The notes below the pieces were generated by a model, which worked only from the letters and a program-made list of their open reading frames with translations, did no database searches and was not told the DNA's origin. A stretch of DNA of 64,000 bases from Ustilago trichophora (Eukaryota; Basidiomycota; Ustilaginomycetes; Ustilaginales; Ustilaginaceae), in assembly GCA_900323505.1 (NCBI GenBank), contig OOIN01000003.1:496001-560000 (forward strand), read 5' to 3'. This document shows positions 21,749 through 29,831 of the stretch, piece by piece. Both the position numbers and the translations under genes were made by a program. Every line of letters begins with the position of its first letter. The stretch's first letter is position 1.

Positions 21749-22927
21749 ATGAAGGATCTCCTAGTAAGGGCTTTGCAGCTATGCTGCATCTTAGCACATG
21801 CTCAAGCGTCTCCCGTCTTGCCAATTGGCGATGTGGAAAGAGGCGTTTCCGAACTTCGCTCGGATACAGTCTCTACCGAGTTGACGCTCGGTGGTATTTG
21901 GGCTTCTACGGGCGCACACCCGCAAGGAGTCACAACGGAACTGACGCTGGGAAGGCATCGGGCACCGGCCGCTGTGCACCCTCAGGCTGGTATTCAGACG
22001 CCAGCTCAGGGTTTAGTCCCATGGCACTCAGACACCACGGCAGGCACCTCGACCATCTCCGACGCTCCTCATCAACTTTCGCAAGCGCTTGCCGCGCACA
22101 GGTGGTCGCGGCACGGAGACAGTACCCGTCTGACGCCGGATCATGATTGGCATTCTGCCGCTGTGTACCCCCAGGGAGACCGCCAGACGCCAGCTCAGAC
22201 TTTCGTGCCATGGCACACGGACGCCACAGCACGCTCGTCGGCATTATCCGAACATCGTTATCATCTTTTTGACACATTTGCCGGACACCCCTCGTCATCT
22301 AGGCCCAGTGAATTACCGAACGAAGCTACAATTCATGCATCATCAGAACCGTCGAGACCTGCCGGCCTTCCAGTCGAAGCGTTATCACAGACCCAGGACC
22401 CCGATGCCCCACTAGTTGATCTTAGATTTTTGGATCGACTCAGGGACCCGTATCAGCCTGATCGGTTTCTGCTTCCGGATAGAATCACAATTGCTCGATC
22501 CTCATCGGTCAGTCACATCTACAGGGCTCTGCTTAAAGAAGTTAAACGAGCACGACTCGATGAGGGCGGCGAGGTGAAGATCCCAAACTCTTTGTCGGAT
22601 CGACAGGATGTAAGGAAAACCCTCTTTCGGAATAACGATCGGGCATACATAATTCGATTGGGGCCTGACGAAAGAGGCTCCCGTTTGGAAAGGGAGCTGA
22701 TTATGAAGTTTCACTTCAGAATGATCTGGGGAGATGATGTACTGCGGTATGCTATGTCATTCTGGAGCACAGCTGGGCAGGACCTAGCTCTACTAGGCAT
22801 GTACGACATATCCCGTCGAGCATTTGAACTTGTTAGAAAGCTCCCTGGCATCGAAAGCTACACGGTGAAGAGGCTAGATTGGCAGGCTCGCACATTGTAT
22901 CTTGTGCCTGATGGAGCGACAAGCTGA
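21749..22927 (+). CDS. Secreted effector-like protein, cluster paralogue 6
   Basis: Intronless, 392 residues. Signal peptide about residues 1-20 (MKDLLVRALQLCCILAHAQA). Two STELTLG/TTELTLG motifs lie near residues 42-75. Two copies of a roughly 60-residue segment follow, each with AAVxPQ, QTPAQ and VPWH(S/T)D(T/A)TA. The C-terminal module (about 225-390) holds RFLLPDRITIARSSSVSHIYRALL, RELIMKFHFRMIWGDD, AMSFWSTAGQDLALLGMYDI and TLYLVPD. Closest to paralogue 5 by C-terminal module and promoter. Predicted secreted; biochemical role unknown. Confidence 0.85.
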   Translation: MKDLLVRALQLCCILAHAQASPVLPIGDVERGVSELRSDTVSTELTLGGIWASTGAHPQGVTTELTLGRHRAPAAVHPQAGIQTPAQGLVPWHSDTTAGTSTISDAPHQLSQALAAHRWSRHGDSTRLTPDHDWHSAAVYPQGDRQTPAQTFVPWHTDATARSSALSEHRYHLFDTFAGHPSSSRPSELPNEATIHASSEPSRPAGLPVEALSQTQDPDAPLVDLRFLDRLRDPYQPDRFLLPDRITIARSSSVSHIYRALLKEVKRARLDEGGEVKIPNSLSDRQDVRKTLFRNNDRAYIIRLGPDERGSRLERELIMKFHFRMIWGDDVLRYAMSFWSTAGQDLALLGMYDISRRAFELVRKLPGIESYTVKRLDWQARTLYLVPDGATS

Positions 22928-24468
22928 GATCGCCTCGAGAGCGCGTCCTGGGCACCAAGTTCTCCTGACTTTGACGTCCAAGAGTCTTCTCAATAGAGAG
23001 CCGCATTTGCATCATACTCAAGGAAACAAGAGGCGATATGGCGAGGCGAGGACGTCTGGAAAAGCAGAGCTTACTACGTCGCCGTTACCACTCAAACACA
23101 CTTGATCAGATTCTACACTTCTTTCAGTACTACCATCTTCTTTACATCTTGCTAGCGCCTTGTTCAACAAATCTTTCCTCTTGTCCTTTCACCCCGTATG
23201 TCCTTCAGTTGAACTTGCCGCTTGTCTAATATTCAAGCATCCTCCCCTAGGGCAGGCCTGAAGCCACTTTCATACATTGCTTGTCCGCCCGCAATCACAG
23301 CATTGTCCTATGCTCAAAAGCACGTCGAGCACAGCCAAGAGACGCCGTTCCAAGGCGAGAGTCGTGAAACCTAAGCCTAAAATCGGTGAAAACCGCATGC
23401 CGGATCAAGCAACAACTTCTGGATAAGAGCACAAGCTGGCTGAGTCCCACCGGAAAACTCCTCCGTTGTGGATCATGAATCGATACACTCATCTTGTTCT
23501 GACTATTGCATCACCAGAGCAAATCGGGTCCTTTCCCACCGCATTTCGTTCCATGAGGTTCTGTGGCAATGGTCCTGCACTGCAGCGTGTACAGTACCGC
23601 CAAGCCACAAAGAGTGTAAATTCTGTAAGGGCTGTCAGCTGACGGTGTACTGCCAAGCCGCTTTGTTGCTGGTTTCCGGGCTCTGAGATTATGCGAACAA
23701 TCTGACCAGCAAGCGTGACATTTAGAGCCTCTCAGCACTTAGGTGTGGCTTCTCGCTTCAAGCTTTCCGGGCCAGGTCATCCTGTCGGAAATCATTGTGG
23801 TCGGGTTCAGCTTCTAAACATGAAGCGAGTGCAAATCGAGATCGATTACCATCACTTCATTGTTCACAGTGGGTCTCCTCTGCTGCAAAGTCAGAGCAGC
23901 TGCTCTCGTCATTCTCTTGGCATGGTGGAACGCATGCAGCCAATTTCGTCGGTCACCAACGGCTTTTTACTCTGCACAGTCTTCTTTCATCGTTCCGGCT
24001 CGGCATCGCAAGCCGAGGTTGCACCAATTTGAAGATAGCTCAGGCTGGACCTGTGAGATCTTGAGCTTGATGACGCTACCAGCCCGTCGTAAGGGGCCGG
24101 TCAAGCGCAGAGGACCAGCGACGAAGACAAGGGGAGGGAGAAAAGGGTGGGAAGTGCCGAACACGCTGGACTGTACCTAGCGACGAATGTAGAAAGTATA
24201 AAGGAAGGTGACACAGGGAGAAGAAGATAACGAAAGTGGGTTAGATGACGTGGTGCTCTGCTTGCCGAGACGCTCTTGCCAGTCCGCATGAGTTGCAACC
24301 CCACCGCTGCATAGGCTCAAACTCCACTAAGGCTGAGTACACTCTCGCGTCAGTAGATGATAGATCAAAAAGGCTCATGCCAGGTCGTCTCAGCACAGTC
24401 ATCTTACCCTCGACAGTCCATCACGAGCTCCGATATCACTCTGAGCCCTAAATTCGGTCCAAAGCACG
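22928..24468. other. Longest gap inside the cluster, no supported gene
   Basis: 1541 bases between paralogues 6 and 7. GTCCCAC occurs at 23444-23450 and GTGGGTCTCC at about 23869, both far from the next ATG, and TATAAAGGAAGG at 24197. No open frame here has a signal peptide plus the family module. It may be the remains of a lost paralogue, but no coding remnant could be recognised by eye. Confidence 0.4.
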
Positions 24469-25470
24469 ATGTGGAAGAGAGTTGCAGCCGTGCTGCTTCT
24501 CAGCGGCTTCACGAATTTTGTAGCCACACTATCTCCGTCACTCCAGAAGCTCCCCAGCATCAGACAGGCGTCTGAAGAGCTTCTTCCCGAGGCGTCTACG
24601 CACTTGACGCCCAGATTTGCTGGGCCAGGACATGATCCTGGCGAGCTTGTACCCCATCGACAAGGTCCGTGGGGTCTTACGCCAGAAGAACTTAACATAT
24701 CGTCTTACCCGAAACCTGGGTTGCTTCTGCATTCACCAAACTCCCCCTTCAAGAGACCTGTCCGAGAGGCAGTAGGTTTGGATAGCTCCCTTCACGAGGC
24801 GTATTCTTCAAAGCGGCGCTCGGGTGCACAGCCAGCCTTCGTCGAAGAAGGTTCCTCTTCACAAACTTTAAATCGAGTGGCCTCAAGTGATGCCGTCATG
24901 ATGCCAGGCTTTGCGTACAGCCGAACTCGTGGTCTCGATGCAGAATTGAGCCTCAAAAAGAGCCTACGTGACAATTGGATGGAATTTCCAAACAGGGCTA
25001 TGTACCTTCCTTCAGAATGGTTCAACAGTTATCTGAACGATCTCACCGCTCATATTTCGAATTACAAGAAACGAGGAAGCTGGTCGACAACCCAAGACGC
25101 TTCGCAAGAAGAGGTAGCAGCTAGTACGGATAGGGCCTTCAGGAGCTTGTTACAGCGCAGCGATGTATACAGAATAAAGATCCCTTCCCCGCTGGTGCCA
25201 AGCTATGAGGAAGGAGAAGTACTCGTGACGTTCAGTCATTCGTTTACACCCCCTAAGGGGCGTACTCTGAGACGTCAGATGTCCGTGTGGGGCACTATGG
25301 ATGGGGGAAAAGCCATGGCTTTCCTGGGACTATATCACCTTCCAATTCGATACTTCGACAAGCTTGTAAGGGAACTCAAGGCTGTAAGGTACACAACCGA
25401 AAGTCCGCCAGGTAGCCTCAAGGCGTACCTGAAGCCTGTTGTAGGTGAAACCTCCAATGATCCAATTTGA
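24469..25470 (+). CDS. Secreted effector-like protein, cluster paralogue 7
   Basis: Intronless, 333 residues. Signal peptide about residues 1-20 (MWKRVAAVLLLSGFTNFVAT). A divergent ASTHLTPRF stands where others have STxLTLG. The Ser/Pro-rich linker is short. The C-terminal module (about 165-325) contains NWMEFPNRAMYLPSEWFNSYLNDL, MSVWGTMDGGKAMAFLGLYHLP and KLVRELKAVRY. The final YLVP of other members is reduced to KAYLKPVV. A more divergent member; membership rests on the W-G-T...FLGLY core and the preceding PSEWF segment. Confidence 0.8.
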   Translation: MWKRVAAVLLLSGFTNFVATLSPSLQKLPSIRQASEELLPEASTHLTPRFAGPGHDPGELVPHRQGPWGLTPEELNISSYPKPGLLLHSPNSPFKRPVREAVGLDSSLHEAYSSKRRSGAQPAFVEEGSSSQTLNRVASSDAVMMPGFAYSRTRGLDAELSLKKSLRDNWMEFPNRAMYLPSEWFNSYLNDLTAHISNYKKRGSWSTTQDASQEEVAASTDRAFRSLLQRSDVYRIKIPSPLVPSYEEGEVLVTFSHSFTPPKGRTLRRQMSVWGTMDGGKAMAFLGLYHLPIRYFDKLVRELKAVRYTTESPPGSLKAYLKPVVGETSNDPI

Positions 25471-26154
25471 CTAAGGTCTCTAACAACCTATACAGATCTG
25501 ATCCAAACGTATCTAACAGCGATGTGCGCCGATCTCCGTAAATCACAACGCCCCAGCCCGTCTTTACCTTCTTTTCAAGTTCCATGCTCGTCTCTCTCGA
25601 CTCGATTTTTATCAACCAGCCACGTCCGTGTCATGATTATGCAAAATAGAGAATGCCGGCCCCCGGTACAAAGAGGCCTTCATCGTTACCGTACCCCTTC
25701 CTGAGCGCGATTCTGCATCGAACCCGCACGCTTTGACACCTTTCCCACTCTCCTGCTGTGTGATATCGGCTAGAGAAGCGACACTTCCCACGCCACCGAA
25801 CATTGTCCACCTAAGCCTTCCCTTCTGTCCGCGAAGTTCAAGAGTCCGATGAAAATGATCCGACTTTCGCTTAGGTTTTCTTTATCTGGAATTGGTAGCG
25901 CAGGGGAACCGGCTGCTTGCAGCTCCCTCATTGCCCCAATCTTACGTCGTCGTTCGAGTCTGATACGAGTTCGTCTTCTTCTTGTGGGTCTCGTTCATTA
26001 TGTTCTCGTGCCGACTGTAGTGTCACCGCCAATCTTCCTTACAATCTTCCTCGCGTGGTCTCAGGCTTAAAAACTCCAACGTCAAGGAGCCGTGTGAGCT
26101 CTAGTTGCATCGCAAATCCTGTCAGCACTTAAATAGCTAGACCGCCCTCTCAAC
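25471..26154. promoter_or_regulatory. Upstream region of paralogue 8
   Basis: 684 bases. GTGGGTC, one base off the heptamer, is at 25984-25990 (171 bases before the ATG). TTAAAAA near 26067 is a possible TATA element 88 bases before the ATG. No gene recognised. Confidence 0.4.
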
Positions 26155-27432
26155 ATGATCTTGTGGGCGTTTGTAACCATCGCATCTTTGTTTCCAGGGC
26201 TGAATGTCGTAACGTCGTTTCCTTTGCCAGCTCCTCCCACTGGACTCGAAGGACGATGGGTCCATGATTACAAAGATGCAGCTCACGAGCTCACCGAGGC
26301 TTTCCAACAGCTTAGCATGCAGCCTCGGGAAGTTACGCAACTGCACGATCAAGTGCTGGAGTTGACTCCCCTCCCCGAGTCTTTGCCGTGGCCAGTGCGC
26401 ATTCAAGGCAGTCTCCCCCATCAGTTGGTACAAGGTCCAAACGAGGACCACCCTTGGATACCGTCCCCTTGGATACCGTCCTTGTCTCATCTACACCACA
26501 CCTACGGTGCTGATACAAGCTCGATCACGAGCGACTACTTCGCCTCGCAAATTCATCCAAGTGCAAGCTCAGCAGGTTACCCCCTCCCTTTGACTACCTA
26601 TGAGACGCAAGCTCGAGTGGCGCCAACACACGCCGAATCATCAAGCCTGTTGATCAATTCTGACTTCAAGCAAATGGAGGCCGGTCATCCATCCTGGTCA
26701 GCTTATTCAGCTTCACCGTGGCAGGGACAGGATTCACGAGAAGCCATGCACTTTGGTCCTCGGGAAAAAACCCTTAACGAGATCATGTACACAAACATCC
26801 GCAAACCATCCGGTTATCGCGCAAAGCAGCACACAGAGGATTTAATCTCTAGGCTGGCCTCACTCAAAATCGATACAGGTCGTCCAGAGAGTCCAAAATT
26901 AGAGGCTCTTCCTCCTCGCCGTCTCCCACGGAGAGTCAAAAGCAGCGGAGTAGGCTTTCCTGAACTCATCCCCCTCCCCACTGTCTTCAATGTTGAATCC
27001 TCACAGTGGCTTCAGCAGGAGTTTGCCTGGTATCTAAGGTCGCATTTCAGAGTAAACTTTGAAGGCTTCCAGGATCTCGCGATGCAAGCTCAAAGCCGCT
27101 CGAATTCCTTCCCGTCTGATTTATCCAGGACTTTTCGAAAAGGAAATCAGGTATACGCAGCGATGCTGCCTTCAGCTTCGATACTGGTAAAGTTCCACAC
27201 ATCAAACTTGATCGACAAAGGAAACACACAAGAGCGTGCTCTGTCGCTCTGGACCATAGACCAGCGGGCTGGTAGGCGTGCATTTACACTCCGCGGTCTG
27301 TTCCATGTGCCTATTATAGTCTACCATCGCATGCGCAACGGCCACGGGAAAGCGGTCTACATCGTGACAGCTTCAACTCGACCCAATGCAGCTCCACATG
27401 AGCTTGTCTTGCAGCTTGCTCCTTCGCAATAG
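26155..27432 (+). CDS. Secreted effector-like protein, cluster paralogue 8
   Basis: Intronless, 425 residues. Signal peptide about residues 1-22 (MILWAFVTIASLFPGLNVVTS), then FPLPAPPTGLEGRW, a start shared in style with the double-module proteins (PAPPTG). The middle has a 15-bp tandem duplication giving PWIPSPWIPS (26451-26480). The C-terminal module (about 260-420) has ELIPLPTVFNVESSQWLQQEF, LSLWTIDQRAGRRAFTLRGLFHVP and HELVLQLAP. The LLG of earlier members is LRG here, as in paralogues 9-11, so this gene links the two halves of the family. Confidence 0.8.
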   Translation: MILWAFVTIASLFPGLNVVTSFPLPAPPTGLEGRWVHDYKDAAHELTEAFQQLSMQPREVTQLHDQVLELTPLPESLPWPVRIQGSLPHQLVQGPNEDHPWIPSPWIPSLSHLHHTYGADTSSITSDYFASQIHPSASSAGYPLPLTTYETQARVAPTHAESSSLLINSDFKQMEAGHPSWSAYSASPWQGQDSREAMHFGPREKTLNEIMYTNIRKPSGYRAKQHTEDLISRLASLKIDTGRPESPKLEALPPRRLPRRVKSSGVGFPELIPLPTVFNVESSQWLQQEFAWYLRSHFRVNFEGFQDLAMQAQSRSNSFPSDLSRTFRKGNQVYAAMLPSASILVKFHTSNLIDKGNTQERALSLWTIDQRAGRRAFTLRGLFHVPIIVYHRMRNGHGKAVYIVTASTRPNAAPHELVLQLAPSQ

Positions 27433-28079
27433 CTTTTTCATTTCACCTCGCGCTCATCGACCGTTTACGATCTATGACTTCCCCCTTCGGGTCGATCTCA
27501 TCAATCTCCACTCCTGGATTGCCTGACAGGGTCGTTAGATTTTGACTAAGCAAATACTTCTCGCACGATCTAAGTGTATAGTAATCTCTCCTTCTCGCTC
27601 TCTGAGGCCTGGGGGCGTTCTTCGCCTATCCCTGTTTGACATGCATGTTGAGCACCCACACAGTGGGTTTGGGAGGCGCAAACGTATCTCCAGTTGCAAC
27701 ACGCATACCTCAATCCAGCATGCTCAGAGATATGCCGAGAAAGGAGTGCAGCGATGTACAGTACTGTACTGTACACTGTACTGTACTTTACTGTACTGTA
27801 CTTAATTTGAGCCAAAACATTGTCAACATTCCTGTGGGACGCTATTTGATACTTTGAACGGTGCCCGCCCTTCACCCAGGATAGGGGCCACCCACATAAG
27901 ATTAGGAAACCGAGCTCGCACAGCGAGCGGTCTGAGGCCTGGCCAAGGCCCCATTGGCTCACGACACTTGTGAACATCAAGCTCGACATAACCAACGACG
28001 GCTGCCCGTACAACTTCCCTTCTTGCATCCCGGATCAAAGCCAATCAGACGTTCTCCGCACCGTCGTACGCGCTGCACA
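27433..28079. promoter_or_regulatory. Upstream region of paralogue 9
   Basis: 647 bases, with a palindromic GTACT-rich tract at 27757-27801 and GTGGGAC at 27834-27840 (246 bases before the ATG). No gene seen. Confidence 0.45.
27757..27801. repeat. GTACT-type self-complementary simple repeat
   Basis: About 45 bases made almost entirely of (T)GTAC(T) units, including ACAGTACTGTACTGTACAC. Most of the tract can pair with itself, so a hairpin or cruciform is possible. Confidence 0.85.
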
Positions 28080-29138
28080 ATGATCCGAACGCAGCTTCTC
28101 CACGTCCTTTTGCTCCTCTTCGTGGCGATAGTATCATACAGTGTCCGGGCACCTTCTCCGCCAAAACTCGTTCCAGAATGGTTAGAAGATTTCTTGAAGA
28201 TGGACTGGGAGGAAGGGAGCAAGATCGAACTAGAAACACACCATCAGGGGGGCAATCCCCACGAAAGTACGTCTCATTCCGCGGCAGGAATGTCCATACC
28301 AGCGCAGAATGTCGCGGCTCCTCATCAGGGCGCTCTGATCCATCAACCGCTGCCACCCTTCCGCCAGGATGGCCTTGAACCGTCGATATCGTCGGCTTTG
28401 GGTGATCCAGCTACAGCACAGCCGGGAGCCTTGCACAGGGAACAATTGGCACGCCTAACTAATGTGCCATCTTTCAACACTCATCCTGCGAATTCCCACA
28501 CCTTTGCCACACCTGATATTGGTCGAGCATTCTCAGCGCCATTTGTGCCAGCTTCCGAATCTTTGCTTCCTGCAAGCAGCTCTCGGACTTCGCCCGGCGT
28601 GTCAGGTCAGGGAGAGGTGCACATGCACTCACCGGCTATACCACTTCAGCTTTCGGTGGCCGCGGCTGATCCTTGGGAGGCTTACATTTTTCGTCTCTCA
28701 GACAACTGTGTGTACGAACCTTCCGACGAGCTCATGGACGAGATGTTTCAGTTTTTGTCGCCTTCGCGACCAAATCTTCCGGACGGCGCGCATAGGATAC
28801 CAAAGGAAGAAATCCGCTTGCGCTTCCAGCAAAATACCAAACACTACTTTCGGGCTGGTTACAAAGTCTACACAGTACAACTACCCTCTCATTTGGTATT
28901 TATCCGGTTTTTCCCAACAGGAAAGCTAGTGCGGCAAGCCACATTTCCACAGATCATGACAATCTGGTCTGTCGAAACCAAGGAAGGTAGCCCCCTGCTG
29001 ACTTTGAGAGGAGCCTGGTCCGTGGCTACCTGGGTGCAACCTTCAGTCGTTCAGGCGCCCTCAGTGGTCCCCTGCGCTATCAAAACGGAAATTTTCAGTG
29101 ACCGCATGTCCGGCTATGCCGTAGTCCGCACGGAGTGA
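28080..29138 (+). CDS. Secreted effector-like protein, cluster paralogue 9
   Basis: Intronless, 352 residues from the ATG at 28080; the frame is open further upstream, but those residues (basic, His/Arg-rich) would bury the signal peptide. Signal peptide about residues 1-24 (MIRTQLLHVLLLLFVAIVSYS). A disordered middle is followed by the module from about residue 200 (EAYIFRLSDNCVYEPSDELMDEMFQFL), with the core MTIWSVETKEGSPLLTLRGAW. After this the sequence diverges (VATWVQPSVVQAPSVVPCAIK) and lacks a clear YLVP end, so the terminal part may be degenerate or re-specialised. Two cysteines are seen in the mature part. Confidence 0.75.
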   Translation: MIRTQLLHVLLLLFVAIVSYSVRAPSPPKLVPEWLEDFLKMDWEEGSKIELETHHQGGNPHESTSHSAAGMSIPAQNVAAPHQGALIHQPLPPFRQDGLEPSISSALGDPATAQPGALHREQLARLTNVPSFNTHPANSHTFATPDIGRAFSAPFVPASESLLPASSSRTSPGVSGQGEVHMHSPAIPLQLSVAAADPWEAYIFRLSDNCVYEPSDELMDEMFQFLSPSRPNLPDGAHRIPKEEIRLRFQQNTKHYFRAGYKVYTVQLPSHLVFIRFFPTGKLVRQATFPQIMTIWSVETKEGSPLLTLRGAWSVATWVQPSVVQAPSVVPCAIKTEIFSDRMSGYAVVRTE

Positions 29139-29831
29139 AGTACCTTCGAGTTCTGACCTCTAGCACGTCTTCCTTTGTTCATCATATTCCGTTTTGGCAC
29201 GTTCCGAATGGCAAGTCACAGCAGATATTCGCTTCGTAAATGGTCATCATTGCAGTTAATTCAATTTTTACTGCCTGCCATCGAGACATCGCAAGAAAAT
29301 TCACAGGTCTCGTTAGCTTTTTAGGCCTCGGCTGTGTTGCGAAATGAAAGCAAGGGCTGGGCCTTCAAGTGATCCCATTTCATCTGAGATGCCCGGCTAC
29401 CGAGAGTCTACAAGATGTCTGTGATATCTGTATGTGTCACAAAAAGCTCGAAGATCGTCTTCCAGTATCAAGTGGGGATGCTTTATTGACTTTCATAAGT
29501 TGGGACAGGCGATGCCAATGCAGGATCGAACAGTGAAAGCAGGCCACTTGTTCTCACGCCTCGCGGGTTGCCGCATGAAGTCTCTTCAGCCCCCTTGTGG
29601 CGCTTGTGGCACTTGTGGCGCTTGTGGCACATATGAGTAGCTTGCGGCCGAGACTTGAGCCTGCTTCTGGCCATAGCAGACCACACTTGCCGGATCACCG
29701 AGCGGTCTGGACAAGATAAGACGCATAAGTACTTGCAATCAGACGTTGTTGCGTGCTTCTGTATTTGACTCAAACATTCCGGCTTCCTCTCTACCTTTCC
29801 ACTGCGATTTTCCTTCAAAAGAAGACAAGAG
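29139..29831. other. Intergenic region before paralogue 10
   Basis: 693 bases. Contains TTGGGAC at 29501-29507 (one mismatch to the heptamer) and a 9-bp TTGTGGC(G/A)C repeat at about 29593-29629. No gene. Confidence 0.4.
29593..29629. repeat. Four tandem 9-bp TTGTGGCRC units
   Basis: Four successive copies of CTTGTGGCG/CTTGTGGCA-type units in non-coding sequence, about 210 bases before paralogue 10. Confidence 0.8.

Noticed and set aside
25690..25800. Possible tRNA B-box on the minus strand (GGGTTCGATGC)
   Set aside because: No matching A-box or cloverleaf stems could be drawn at the required spacing.
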